Part shown: positions 53,265 to 62,332 of the stretch, piece after piece | Layout: every line of letters begins with the position of its first letter | Position numbering within the stretch: position 1 is the stretch's first letter | Assembly (NCBI GenBank): GCA_004020365.1 | Contig: SAQR01000004.1 | Span: forward strand, 177,837-241,836 | Origin: Mesorhizobium sp. | GTDB taxonomy: Bacteria > Pseudomonadota > Alphaproteobacteria > Rhizobiales > Rhizobiaceae | DNA length: 64,000 nucleotides | Direction: 5' to 3' | Notes under the pieces: generated by a model | Told to the model about the DNA's origin: nothing | Seen by the model: the letters and a program-made list of their open reading frames with translations, nothing else | Database searches by the model: none | Program-made: the position numbers and the translations under genes

Positions 53265-54431
53265 TCAGACGAACGGCTTTCCGACCTTGTATTTTTCGGG
53301 AACCAGCCGCTTCAGATAGGCCATTCCCGCATCGGATAGCTGGTTGACATCCGGCAGCATGAAATCGTCGGGCATGTGGCGGGTCTTGCCGGCGACGTTC
53401 TTCAGCGGCACCTTCTTCAGCACGGTTTTCTTGCCGTCATATTGCAGCGCCACCGAGCCGCCGCCCTGTTCGGCCACCGTAACCGCAAAGACGCCGGCAT
53501 CGAAGGCTTCCTGCGCATCGACGGCGTTGATGGCGCCGACATAGCCGCGCGGCATGTAGCCGAGCGCATCGACGCGCGCCCGCTTGCCAGGCAATCCTTC
53601 GGCCAGCGCGCGCTCGAGGGCGGCCGGCAGGTCGCTGCCCGACAGCTTGACGTTGCCATGCGCATCGCGCTCCAGTTTGTCCGGCGGCACAAGACTTTCG
53701 ACCAGCGCCTTGCCGTCGGCGGTGCTGACGCCTTCGGAGACTGCGACGATGCAGCGCTTGTGGCGATCGAGCGTGGCGCGCACGTCGTCGATGAAAGCCG
53801 CAGCCGAGAACGGACGCTCCGGCACATAGACGAGATGCGGGCCGCTGTCGGGATCTAGCTGCCATGCGGCGGCGGCGGCGGTGAGGAACCCGGCGTGCCG
53901 GCCCATGACGATCCCGACATAGATGCCGGGCAGAGCACGGAAGTCGAGGTCGACCGAGAGAAAGGCGCCGGCGACGAACTCGGCTGCCGAAATGAAGCCG
54001 GGCGTGTGGTCGTTCTCCTCGAGATCGTTGTCGATGGTTTTCGGCGCATGGACGAAAGCCATCTTGCCGCCGGCGGCGTCGGTCAGGATCTGCTGCGTGC
54101 CCGACGTGTCGTTGCCGCCGATATAGATGAAGGCGTCGGCGCCGGCCTTGTTCAGGCCGTTGAGGATGATCTCGCAATAGGCGTCATCTGGCTTGTCGCG
54201 GGTCGAGCCAAGGGCTGCGCTCGGCGTCGCCGCGATCAGCCGCAACCGGTCCTCGGCAATCGCAGAAAGATCGACATAGTTGCCGTCACGAATGCCGCGC
54301 ACGCCGTGGATGGAGCCCAAAACCTTGGCGCCGGGATGCCGCCTGCGAATCTCGAGTGTGGCGCCGACCACCGTCTGGTTGATGACGGCGGTCGGGCCGC
54401 CGCCTTGCGCGATGACAAAAGTTCCGGACAT
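53265..54431 (-). CDS. pfp: 6-phosphofructokinase, probably PPi-dependent
   Basis: 388 aa. 'AQGGGPTAVINQTVVGA' phosphate loop, 'YIGGNDTSGTQQ' where ATP-type enzymes have GGDGS and PPi-type GGDDT, and 'PKTIDNDL'. The Asn in GGND is unusual. Moves phosphate between fructose 6-phosphate and fructose 1,6-bisphosphate, reversibly if PPi is used. Alone in its transcription unit. Confidence 0.85.
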   Translation of the reverse strand: MSGTFVIAQGGGPTAVINQTVVGATLEIRRRHPGAKVLGSIHGVRGIRDGNYVDLSAIAEDRLRLIAATPSAALGSTRDKPDDAYCEIILNGLNKAGADAFIYIGGNDTSGTQQILTDAAGGKMAFVHAPKTIDNDLEENDHTPGFISAAEFVAGAFLSVDLDFRALPGIYVGIVMGRHAGFLTAAAAAWQLDPDSGPHLVYVPERPFSAAAFIDDVRATLDRHKRCIVAVSEGVSTADGKALVESLVPPDKLERDAHGNVKLSGSDLPAALERALAEGLPGKRARVDALGYMPRGYVGAINAVDAQEAFDAGVFAVTVAEQGGGSVALQYDGKKTVLKKVPLKNVAGKTRHMPDDFMLPDVNQLSDAGMAYLKRLVPEKYKVGKPFV

Positions 54432-54550
54432 GCTTCACGTCTCCCGAGCAGTGGCTTTGCAAGCCACATTCGCCTGTCTTGCGAGATCGCGCAACGGGAG
54501 AGTCGAGCGGCTGCGCCAACCGCCTCGAGTTCAGACGATGACCGGGAGGG

Positions 54551-55318
54551 TCAGACGACGACGACCGGGTTCTTCCTGGAGACGCGGCTGTAGAGGTCGA
54601 TTATGTCCTGGTTGATCAGGCGAACGCAGCCCGACGACATCGCCTGGCCGATGCTCCACCATTCGGGCGAACCGTGGATGCGATAGCCGGTGTCCTGGCC
54701 GTTCTGGTAGATGTACAGCGCACGCGCGCCGAGCGGGTTGTCGAGGCCGCCGGGCTGCCCGGCCTGCCATTTCACCAGTTCCGGCTTGCGGGCGATCATC
54801 TCGGCCGGCGGCCTCCACGTCGGCCATTCCTTGCCGTACTGGATGTTGGCGCGGCCGGACCAGCGGAAGCCTTCCTTGCCGATGCCGACGCCGTAACGGA
54901 TCGCGTCACCGCCGGGCTGCACCAGATAGAGCAGCCGCTCCTGCGAATGGACGACGATGGTGCCGGGCTGCTCGCCGGTCGGGTCGACGACGATCTGGCG
55001 GCGGAACTCCGGCTTGACTTTGAGGTAGGGCACTTCCGGCAGCGTGAAGCCGCCGTCGGTGACGGAGGCATACATCACACCAGGGCTGGTGATGTTCCTG
55101 TCGACGCTGATGCTCGGGCGGATAGGGGTGATCGCGCCGGTGGTGACGCCGTCGAGCTGCAGCGCCGACAGGTCAAGCGTCTGGCTGCAGCCGGCGACGC
55201 CGAGCAGCGCCAGCGCACCGGCGCCGGACAACATCGTGCGGCGTGAAAACTGGATTTCGGAAATTTCGATTTCGTCGCCATTGTGCGGCGGCGTCAGACC
55301 TTGCGGCAACTCACGCAT
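54551..55318 (-). CDS. L,D-transpeptidase (YkuD/ErfK), lipoprotein or Tat type
   Basis: 255 aa. N-terminal 'SRRTMLSGAGALALLGVAGCSQT' combines a twin-arginine motif with a lipobox. The YkuD domain carries 'YRIHGSPEWWSIGQAMSSGCVRLINQDIIDLYSRV' with the catalytic Cys in SSGCVR. It forms 3-3 cross-links in peptidoglycan or attaches proteins to it. Confidence 0.9.
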   Translation of the reverse strand: MRELPQGLTPPHNGDEIEISEIQFSRRTMLSGAGALALLGVAGCSQTLDLSALQLDGVTTGAITPIRPSISVDRNITSPGVMYASVTDGGFTLPEVPYLKVKPEFRRQIVVDPTGEQPGTIVVHSQERLLYLVQPGGDAIRYGVGIGKEGFRWSGRANIQYGKEWPTWRPPAEMIARKPELVKWQAGQPGGLDNPLGARALYIYQNGQDTGYRIHGSPEWWSIGQAMSSGCVRLINQDIIDLYSRVSRKNPVVVV

Positions 55319-55506
55319 CTACTCAAACCCTACGCTGTCGCCGGAAAACACGGTCCGGCCGGATGAAAGGCATTTTCACCAATCATGGTTGAAAAAGCGT
55401 GAACAACCGTCGCCCGATGTTAACCAGGCGCATTCTTGAATCTTGCCTCTTTACATCTTCGTGAGGCCAAGGATTTATCCTCTTCTTTGAGCTCAAGGAG
55501 ACGAAC

Positions 55507-56130
55507 ATGTCCTTCGAAAACTGGGCCGCCTTTGCCGCCGCCTCGACAATCCTTCTTGTGATTCCCGGCCCGACCATCCTTCTGGTCGTGTCCTATGCGC
55601 TCGGCCAGGGCTGGCGCACAGCGCTGCCGATGGCGGTCGGCGTGGCGTTTGGCGATTTTACCGCGATGACGCTGTCGATGCTGGGCATCGGCGCGCTGCT
55701 GGCGGCGTCGGCCACCGTGTTCACGCTGCTGAAGGTGATCGGCGCCGGTTATCTTATCTATCTCGGTATTAAGCTGTTTCGCGCCGGCGGCGCTCTCAAG
55801 GCCGAGCCGCGCCTGGATGCGGTGTCGTCGGCCAAGATGATGGCGCATGCCTGGCTGGTCACCGCGCTCAATCCGAAAAGCATCACCTTCTTCGTCGCCT
55901 TCCTGCCGCAGTTCCTCGACCGGCATGCCGATTTCTGGACGCAGATGCTGATCTTCGAAACGACCTTCTTGGCGCTCGCCTTCGCCAATGCCTTCGGTTA
56001 CGCGCTGATCGCCGCAAGGGCGCGCAACGTCGTGCGCAATCCCCGGGCGATCCGCATCTTCAACCGCACCGGCGGCACGCTACTGGTCGGCGCCGGCATC
56101 GCCACGGTGGCGATGCGCTCGGGCAATTGA
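55507..56130 (+). CDS. LysE/RhtB-family amino-acid exporter
   Basis: 207 aa with six hydrophobic helices. Family motif 'IPGPTILLVVSYALGQGWRTALPMAVGVAFGD' in helix 1-2. AAGGAG precedes the ATG. Exports an amino acid or derivative; substrate unknown. Confidence 0.9.
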   Translation: MSFENWAAFAAASTILLVIPGPTILLVVSYALGQGWRTALPMAVGVAFGDFTAMTLSMLGIGALLAASATVFTLLKVIGAGYLIYLGIKLFRAGGALKAEPRLDAVSSAKMMAHAWLVTALNPKSITFFVAFLPQFLDRHADFWTQMLIFETTFLALAFANAFGYALIAARARNVVRNPRAIRIFNRTGGTLLVGAGIATVAMRSGN

Positions 56131-56252
56131 GGACATGCGCGTGGCGCGCGACTGATTTGTCGGAGAATTGACCGGAGGCGGATCTTGTCTTAAAAACTGC
56201 CAAGTCAGATTTTTTCGAGATCCGAAAAAATTAATGACAATGGGAGGACACC

Positions 56253-57707
56253 ATGTATCTCGGCCTCGATCTTGGCACGTCGGGCGTCAAGGCGCTGTTG
56301 ATCGATGCCGGGCAGACGATCATCGGCTCCGGCCATGCATCACTCGACGTCTCGCGGCCGCATCCCGGCTGGTCGGAGCAGAACCCCGCCGAGTGGATCC
56401 GCGCCTGCGAGGAAGCGATCACCGCGCTAAAGGCCACCCATTCGAAAGAACTCGCCGCCGTCAAAGGCATCGGCCTGTCCGGCCAGATGCATGGCGCCAC
56501 ATTGCTCGATGCCGGCGACCATGTGCTGCGCCCCTGCATCCTGTGGAACGACACGCGCAGCCATGCCGAAGCGGCCAAGCTCGACGCCGATCCGCGCTTT
56601 CGCAAGCTGACCGGCAACATCGTCTTTCCCGGTTTCACTGCGCCAAAACTGGTCTGGGTGAAAAACAACGAGCCGGATATTTTCGCCAAGGTGGCAAAGG
56701 TCCTGCTGCCGAAGGATTTCCTGCGGCTTTGGCTCACCGGCGAGCATATTTCGGAGATGTCGGACTCGGCAGGCACGTCGTGGCTCGATGTCGGCAAGCG
56801 AGACTGGTCATCCGACCTGCTTTCCGCGACGTCGCTCGATGAAGGGCAGATGCCGTCACTGGTCGAAGGCACGGCAAAGGCCGGCGCGTTGCGCAGCGAA
56901 TTGGCCTCGAAATGGGGGATGCAGGCCGGCATCCCGATCGCCGGTGGCGCCGGCGACAATGCGGCATCGGCTTGCGGCATGGGCACTGTTGCCGCCGGCC
57001 AGGCCTTCGTCTCGCTTGGCACGTCGGGCGTGCTGTTTGCCGCCAATGCGTCTTATCTGCCCAACCCGGAAAGCGCGGTGCACACATTCTGCCACGCGCT
57101 GCCCGACACCTGGCACCAGATGGGCGTCATCCTGTCGGCAACCGATTCGCTCAACTGGCTGTCGGAGATTTCTGGGAAAAGCGCCGGCGAGCTGACCGCC
57201 GAGCTCGGCGATACGCTGAAGGCGCCGACCGGCGTGTCCTTCCTGCCCTATCTCTCCGGCGAGCGCACGCCGCACAATGATTCGGCCATTCGCGGCTCGT
57301 TTACCGGTCTTGCGCATGAATCGAGCCGCGCCGTGTTGACCCAGGCCGTGCTGGAGGGCGTGGCTTTCGCCTTCCGTGACAGTCTCGAAGCCCTGGCCAA
57401 GGCCGGCACGACGCTGACGCGGGTGACGGCGATCGGCGGCGGCTCGCGCTCGCACTACTGGCTGAAGGCAATCGCCACCGCGCTCGGCCTGCCCGTCGAC
57501 ATTCCCGCCGACGGCGATTTCGGCGCCGCCTTCGGTGCTGCGAGGCTTGGCCTGATCGCGGCGACGGGCGCCGATCCGCTCAGAGTGTGCACGGCGCCGG
57601 CCACCGATGCCACCATCGAGCCGGTCGCCGCACTAAGCAGCGCCTATGCGGATGCCTATCAGCGCTACCGCCTGCTTTACCCGGCTATCAAGGCGGCGAC
57701 CGCATGA
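56253..57707 (+). CDS. xylB: Xylulokinase
   Basis: 484 aa FGGY kinase. 'LGLDLGTSGVKALLIDAGQTI' phosphate site, 'GLSGQMHGATLLDA' and 'GGGSRSHYWLKAIATALGLPVDIP' are xylulokinase signatures. Phosphorylates D-xylulose from XylA with ATP to xylulose 5-phosphate. GGGAGG precedes the ATG. The upstream 120 bp have a run TTTTTTCGAGATCCGAAAAAAT that could be an operator. Confidence 0.93.
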   Translation: MYLGLDLGTSGVKALLIDAGQTIIGSGHASLDVSRPHPGWSEQNPAEWIRACEEAITALKATHSKELAAVKGIGLSGQMHGATLLDAGDHVLRPCILWNDTRSHAEAAKLDADPRFRKLTGNIVFPGFTAPKLVWVKNNEPDIFAKVAKVLLPKDFLRLWLTGEHISEMSDSAGTSWLDVGKRDWSSDLLSATSLDEGQMPSLVEGTAKAGALRSELASKWGMQAGIPIAGGAGDNAASACGMGTVAAGQAFVSLGTSGVLFAANASYLPNPESAVHTFCHALPDTWHQMGVILSATDSLNWLSEISGKSAGELTAELGDTLKAPTGVSFLPYLSGERTPHNDSAIRGSFTGLAHESSRAVLTQAVLEGVAFAFRDSLEALAKAGTTLTRVTAIGGGSRSHYWLKAIATALGLPVDIPADGDFGAAFGAARLGLIAATGADPLRVCTAPATDATIEPVAALSSAYADAYQRYRLLYPAIKAATA

Positions 57708-57711
57708 GCCG

Positions 57712-57880
57712 GCGCTCACCCCCCTCTGGCCTACCGGCCATCTCCCCCTCAAGGGGGGAGATCAAGCTCTCTTACGGCCTTCGCCAATTGCCAATGTCGC
57801 AAGATGGATGCCGGCGCCGCAGCTGCCAATCTCCCCCCTTGAGGGGGAGATGCCAAGTTTTGGCAAAGAGGGCAGGGCAG
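57712..57880. repeat. Palindromic intergenic repeat, copy 5
   Basis: CCCCTCTGGCCTACCGGCCA then TCTCCCCCTCAAGGGGGGAG, and further on TCCCCCCTTGAGGGGGAGA and an inverted GCAGAGGGGGG end. The first part nearly repeats 18831-18881 inside xdhC. Confidence 0.8.
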
Positions 57881-57916
57881 AGGGGGGTGCCTGGCCCCCA
57901 CTTTGCCGAGGTTTCC

Positions 57917-58279
57917 TCACTGTGCCGGGACCTTGTCGAGAAAGCCGGTGACGCTTTTCAGGCGGCCATTCTCGATGACACCGATGTCGGTGCCTTCGAT
58001 GACGGAATCCGTGCCTTCCGGCCCGAGGTTCCACGAGAAGCGGATCGTGTCGCCAAACCCGTCCGGCTTGCCCTTCAGCGAAAACCGGAAGCCGGCAAAA
58101 CGTTTTTGGACGCCGTCGATCAGCGTGGCGACGCCGTCGTGGCCGTCGCCCTGCATGATCGGATCGCGGTAGCTGACGTCCTCGGTGAAGGCCGCCTTGA
58201 GCAAGGCTTGCCGGCGCGCGGCGTCACTCTCGTTCCAGGCGGCGATGTAGTTCTCGGCGATCGTGTTGAGGTCGGTCAT
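57917..58279 (-). CDS. SnoaL/NTF2-like protein
   Basis: 120 aa cone-shaped fold: 'YIAAWNESDAARRQALLKAAFTEDVSYRDPIMQGDGHDGVATLIDGVQKRFAGFRF' is the usual SnoaL-like pattern. Such small proteins are isomerases, hydrolases or binding proteins. It lies inverted between xylB and xylA and is probably not part of xylose use. Confidence 0.85.
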   Translation of the reverse strand: MTDLNTIAENYIAAWNESDAARRQALLKAAFTEDVSYRDPIMQGDGHDGVATLIDGVQKRFAGFRFSLKGKPDGFGDTIRFSWNLGPEGTDSVIEGTDIGVIENGRLKSVTGFLDKVPAQ

Positions 58280-58392
58280 GGTCTGTCTCCGTTGTTGAGT
58301 GGCTTTGACATGGCCCTTTTCATCCAGCGCCAGCGCGAAACCAATTACGCCTGAGGTAATCAGGACAGATCCATGCGAGAGGAGAGACTGAC

Positions 58393-59718
58393 ATGACCAG
58401 CGGCTTTTTCGGCGACATCCAGAAGATCAAATATGAGGGGCCGGATTCGACCAATCCGCTGGCCTACCGGTTCTACAATCCCGATGAAATTGTCGCCGGC
58501 AAGCGGCTGGAAGACCATTTGCGCTTTGCCGTCGCCTACTGGCATTCCTTCGCCTGGCCGGGCGGCGATCCGTTCGGCGGCCAGACTTTTGAGCGGCCGT
58601 GGTTCGCCAAGGCCGGTGGCACCGAAACGATGGAGCTGGCCAAGCTCAAGGCCGATGTCGCCTTCGACATGTTTTCGCTGCTCGGCGCGCCCTATTTCTG
58701 CTTCCACGATGCCGATGTGCGGCCGGAGGGAAAAGATTTTTCGGAAAGTGCCGCGCGGCTCGACGAGATCGCCGACTACTTTGCTGGCAAGATGAAGCAG
58801 ACCGGAGTCAAGCTGCTTTGGGGCACGGCGAACCTGTTCTCCAACCGCCGCTTCATGGCGGGCGCCGCCACCAATCCCGACCCGGACGTGTTTGCCTATG
58901 CGGCAGCGACGGTGAAGCACTGCATTGACGTCACCAAGCGGCTGCAGGGCGAGAACTATGTGCTGTGGGGCGGTAGGGAAGGCTATGAGACGCTGCTCAA
59001 CACCGATCTTGCTCGCGAGCAGGAGCAGGCCGGCCGCTTCCTCAACCTGGTCGTCGACTACAAGCACCGGATTGGCTTCACGGGCACCATCCTGATCGAG
59101 CCGAAGCCGCAGGAGCCGACAAAACACCAGTACGACTACGACGTCGCCACGGTCTACGGCTTCCTGAAACGCTTCGGCTTGGAGAAGGAGGTCAAGCTCA
59201 ACATCGAGCAGGGCCACGCGATCCTGGCCGGCCATTCCTTCGAGCATGAGCTGGCGCTGGCCAATGCGTTCGGCATTTTCGGCTCGATCGACATGAACCG
59301 CAACGACTACCAGTCGGGCTGGGACACCGATCAGTTCCCCAACAATGTGCCGGAGATGGCGCTGGCCTATTATCAGGTCCTGCAGGCTGGCGGCTTCACG
59401 AGCGGCGGCACCAATTTCGACGCCAAGCTGCGGCGCCAGTCGCTCGATCCGCAGGACCTTTTGATTGGCCATATCGGCGGCATGGATTGCTGCGCGCGCG
59501 GCCTCAAGGCCGCCGCCAAAATGGTGGAGGACAAGGCGCTGTCGGAACCGCTGGCCGAGCGCTATGCCGGCTGGAATTCGGCCGAGGCCAAGGCGATGCT
59601 TGCCGGTAAGCGCACGCTGGAGGAGATCACCGAGCGCGTCGTCAAGGAGAAGATCGAGCCGCAGCCGCGATCCGGCCGCCAGGAACTGCTCGAGAATATC
59701 GTCAACCGGTACGTCTGA
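58393..59718 (+). CDS. xylA: Xylose isomerase
   Basis: 441 aa, the long (type II) form. '[11 protein letters not shown]' carries the catalytic His and Asp, '[18 protein letters not shown]' and '[17 protein letters not shown]' the metal ligands. Converts D-xylose to D-xylulose for XylB. GAGAGGAGAG precedes the ATG. Start with [16 protein letters not shown] is typical. Confidence 0.96.
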   Translation: MTSGFFGDIQKIKYEGPDSTNPLAYRFYNPDEIVAGKRLEDHLRFAVAYWHSFAWPGGDPFGGQTFERPWFAKAGGTETMELAKLKADVAFDMFSLLGAPYFCFHDADVRPEGKDFSESAARLDEIADYFAGKMKQTGVKLLWGTANLFSNRRFMAGAATNPDPDVFAYAAATVKHCIDVTKRLQGENYVLWGGREGYETLLNTDLAREQEQAGRFLNLVVDYKHRIGFTGTILIEPKPQEPTKHQYDYDVATVYGFLKRFGLEKEVKLNIEQGHAILAGHSFEHELALANAFGIFGSIDMNRNDYQSGWDTDQFPNNVPEMALAYYQVLQAGGFTSGGTNFDAKLRRQSLDPQDLLIGHIGGMDCCARGLKAAAKMVEDKALSEPLAERYAGWNSAEAKAMLAGKRTLEEITERVVKEKIEPQPRSGRQELLENIVNRYV

Positions 59719-59902
59719 GGTGTGAACCCGGCGGCTCTTGACCGATCCGCCAGCCCGGAACAGCTTTGCGCGAAGGCGGAACCGATGACAAGGTTTTGCC
59801 TCGCACCGCCCCTCAATCGCCTCGCTCTTGCCTTCAAACAGCCGTCACGAATCCGGTATAATGTGGCTCGTGGCGGGAACAGAAAGAAGGAGGCGAAACG
59901 AT

Positions 59903-60109
59903 ATGCAGCACGAACGCGAAATCGACGCCCTGCTCTCATCTGGCGAGGGATCGATCATCGACCGGCTGATGGCGCTGCCGCATCCAAAGTATGGTGCGCG
60001 CAGTGCAAACGAATGGGATCGCGCGGTCGCCAGCCGCTTTGAAACCCATCTTGCGCGACAGATGCGCTCGCAGATCGACGGCAAAAGCGACCGCAAGGAC
60101 GCTGCCTGA
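59903..60109 (+). CDS. Small hypothetical protein
   Basis: 68 aa hydrophilic protein ('MQHEREIDALLSSGEGSIIDRLMAL...HLARQMRSQIDGKSDRKDAA'), mostly helical, charged C-terminus, no signal peptide. The call rests on an ideal AAGGAGG nine bases before the ATG. The ORF extends upstream without a ribosome site. Function unknown. Confidence 0.6.
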   Translation: MQHEREIDALLSSGEGSIIDRLMALPHPKYGARSANEWDRAVASRFETHLARQMRSQIDGKSDRKDAA

Positions 60110-60122
60110 TCCACCTTTGTCT

Positions 60123-60172
60123 ATGCATGTCGTTACCCCCAAAACCGCTACGCACTTCTGGGTGACATGCAT
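60123..60172. terminator. Hairpin between convergent genes
   Basis: ATGCATGTC and GACATGCAT, nine perfect base pairs, with an inner CCC/GGG, between the small ORF ending at 60109 and the regulator ending at 60172. Candidate bidirectional terminator; the spacer is long (32 bases). Confidence 0.35.
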
Positions 60173-61152
60173 TATCCCCTACGCAGCCTGACCGGCGCTT
60201 CGCCGAAAGCTCTTGAAAATGCCCTGGAAAATGCCGCGGCGGACGAGAACCCGGTTCGCCCGGCAATATCGGCCATGGCCACACGCGTGTCGACCACCAG
60301 CCGGCGCGCGGCACCCAGCCGCAGCCTGAGATAGTAAGCGCCCGGCGTCTCGCCGATCGACTTGCGAAAGATGCTTTCCAGCGTTCTTGCCGTCACCCCG
60401 GCGCGCTTCGCCACTGCGGCGATGGTCAGCGGCTGGTCGACATGGGTTTCCATCAGCCGGATGGCTTGCGCCAGCCGCGGATCGTAGCCGTCGAGGCGGC
60501 CGAGCGAGACCAAAGGCTGCGCGTCGGTCGCGGCGCGTGCCTGGTCGTAGATGAAGACGCTTGCCACATCGAGCGCGACGGCCATGCCGAGCCGCGTGCG
60601 GATCAGATGCAGCATCAGGTCGAAGGTCGGCGAAGCGCCACCGGACGTGAAGACCGGCCCGTCGATGACGTAGCGGTCGGGGCGGACGTCGACATCGGGA
60701 AAGGCCGAGGAAAAATCCTCCATGTCCTCCCAATGGGTGGTGGCGCTGCGCCCTTCCAGCAGGCCGGCGCGGGCGACCAGCCAGGTACCGGCTTCGACGC
60801 CGCCGCAAGCGCGTGCGGCGCGCGCCGCGCGGCGCAGGCCGGCAAGCAGAGCCGATGTGGCATAGTTCTGCGTGCCGAAACCGGCGACGACGACAAGCAC
60901 ATCCGTCGTATCCGCCGCATCGAAGCGGCCGCTGACCGCAACCGGCAGGCCGCATGTGGTGACCGGCGCTTCGCCGGTCACCGAAACCAGCCTGAAGTCG
61001 AACAGCGTCTCGCCGGCAATACGGTTGGCGGCGCGCAGCGGATCGACGGCCGAAGCCACGCACATGATCGACGACCCGGAAAACACCAGCAGCGTCACCT
61101 TGAGCGGCAACCGTTCGGCGCGAAAGATCGACGGCTTTTCGTTTTTCATCAT
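60172..61152 (-). CDS. GlxA-type AraC regulator (DJ-1/PfpI domain), likely carnitine regulator
   Basis: 326 aa. Residues about 20-190 are a DJ-1/PfpI-like domain ('VTLLVFSGSSIMCVASAVDPLRAANRI'); residues 220-320 an AraC double HTH ('PLTIAAVAKRAGVTARTLESIFRKSIGETPGAYYLRLRLGAARRLV'). Relatives (CdhR, GbdR) sense carnitine or betaine. It is divergent, across 129 bp, from the carnitine degradation genes and probably activates them. Confidence 0.85.
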   Translation of the reverse strand: MMKNEKPSIFRAERLPLKVTLLVFSGSSIMCVASAVDPLRAANRIAGETLFDFRLVSVTGEAPVTTCGLPVAVSGRFDAADTTDVLVVVAGFGTQNYATSALLAGLRRAARAARACGGVEAGTWLVARAGLLEGRSATTHWEDMEDFSSAFPDVDVRPDRYVIDGPVFTSGGASPTFDLMLHLIRTRLGMAVALDVASVFIYDQARAATDAQPLVSLGRLDGYDPRLAQAIRLMETHVDQPLTIAAVAKRAGVTARTLESIFRKSIGETPGAYYLRLRLGAARRLVVDTRVAMADIAGRTGFSSAAAFSRAFSRAFGEAPVRLRRG

Positions 61153-61281
61153 ACGCGCTTCGTAAAGTGCAAAACAGTTTCCGGCAAGTCAGGCATTGTT
61201 GCCGTCTGGTCTATTTGGCCCATGTTTGATTGGCCTAGGCTTGTTTGATCGGGACCGTCTGTGCTGATTGGGAGAACGTCG

Positions 61282-62193
61282 ATGCCGCTTGCGATGAACC
61301 GTGAGGTTTTCATTACCTGTGCCATAACCGGGTCCGGCAGCTCGCAGGACCGCAGCCCGCATGTGCCGCGTTCGCCCCAGCAGATCGCCGATTCGGCCAT
61401 CGATGCGGCAAAGGCCGGTGCGGCGGTCGTCCACTGCCATGTGCGCGATCCCGAAACCGGCAAGCCGCGCCGCGACGTGCAACTTTACCGCGAAGTAACC
61501 GAGCGCATCCGCGCGGCGGACGTCGATGTGGTGCTGAATCTGACCGCCGGCATGGGCGGCGACATGGTGTTCGGCTCGCCGGAAAACCCGCTGCCGCTGA
61601 ACGAGAAAGCCACCGACATGGGTGGCGCCACCAACCGCGTTGAACATGTGCGCCAGTGCCTGCCGGAGATCTGCACGCTCGACTGCGGCACCATGAATTT
61701 CGCCGAAGCCGACTATGTCATGACCAACACGCCCGGCATGCTGCGCGCCATGGGCGGCATGATGACGGCGCTCGGCGTCAAGCCGGAGATCGAGGCCTTC
61801 GACACCGGCCACCTCTGGTTTGCCAAGCAGCTGGTCGAGGAAAAGGTGCTGGACGCGGATGCTCTCGTGCAATTGTGCATGGGCGTGCCATGGGGCGCGC
61901 CGGACGATCTCAACACTTTCATGGCGATGGTCAACAATGTGCCGTCGGGTTGGACCTGGTCGGCGTTCTCTATCGGCCGCAACCAGATGGCGTATGCCGC
62001 CGCCGCGGTGCTGGCCGGCGGCAATGTCCGCGTCGGGCTCGAGGACAATCTCTGGCTCGACAAGGGTGTGCTGGCGACCAATGCGCAGTTGGTCGAGCGG
62101 GCGGTCAGCATCGTGTCGAACATGGGCGCAAGGGTCATCGGCCCCGATGAGGTGCGCAAGAAGCTCAATTTGACGAAGCGCGCGCCGCTTTGA
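61282..62193 (+). CDS. Beta-keto acid cleavage enzyme, 3-dehydrocarnitine type
   Basis: 303 aa BKACE (DUF849) protein: 'EVFITCAITGSGSSQDRSPHVPRSPQQIADSAIDAAKAGAAVVHCHVRDPETGKP' with zinc-binding His-x-His. Next to an L-carnitine dehydrogenase gene, the known pairing in S. meliloti, where it uses acetyl-CoA to turn 3-dehydrocarnitine into acetoacetate and betainyl-CoA. Start ATG 61282 is set by GGGAG seven bases before; the frame opens earlier at a GTG (61261). Confidence 0.87.
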   Translation: MPLAMNREVFITCAITGSGSSQDRSPHVPRSPQQIADSAIDAAKAGAAVVHCHVRDPETGKPRRDVQLYREVTERIRAADVDVVLNLTAGMGGDMVFGSPENPLPLNEKATDMGGATNRVEHVRQCLPEICTLDCGTMNFAEADYVMTNTPGMLRAMGGMMTALGVKPEIEAFDTGHLWFAKQLVEEKVLDADALVQLCMGVPWGAPDDLNTFMAMVNNVPSGWTWSAFSIGRNQMAYAAAAVLAGGNVRVGLEDNLWLDKGVLATNAQLVERAVSIVSNMGARVIGPDEVRKKLNLTKRAPL

Positions 62194-62221
62194 GATGGAA
62201 TTCGGCAGGGAGGAGCCGCCG

Positions 62222-62332
62222 ATGACGACCGTGACATTCACCGCGCTGAGGGATGGCGACCGCGAGGATTGCGCCGCCATGCCCCTGATCGACCCCAAAG
62301 CAGCCAGGACAAGAACCGGAGCCTCCGCATGA
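62222..62332 (+). CDS. 36-aa reading frame coupled to the carnitine dehydrogenase gene (possible HD-domain gene remnant)
   Basis: ATG 62222 follows a strong GGGAGGAG and reads MTTVTFTALRDGDREDCAAM..., ending in TGA that overlaps the ATG of the next gene (ATGA at 62329-62332). The first 16-20 residues resemble the start of small HD-domain phosphohydrolases that sit in carnitine/betaine clusters of rhizobia ('MTTV-FT-M-DGT-EDY'); that is from memory. The rest is unrelated, as after an internal deletion. It may now serve as a leader that loads ribosomes for the dehydrogenase. Confidence 0.5.
   Translation: MTTVTFTALRDGDREDCAAMPLIDPKAARTRTGASA

Noticed and set aside
57917-58279. SnoaL-like gene as part of the xylose operon
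   Set aside because: It is on the opposite strand, flanked by a repeat, and its family has no known place in xylose use.
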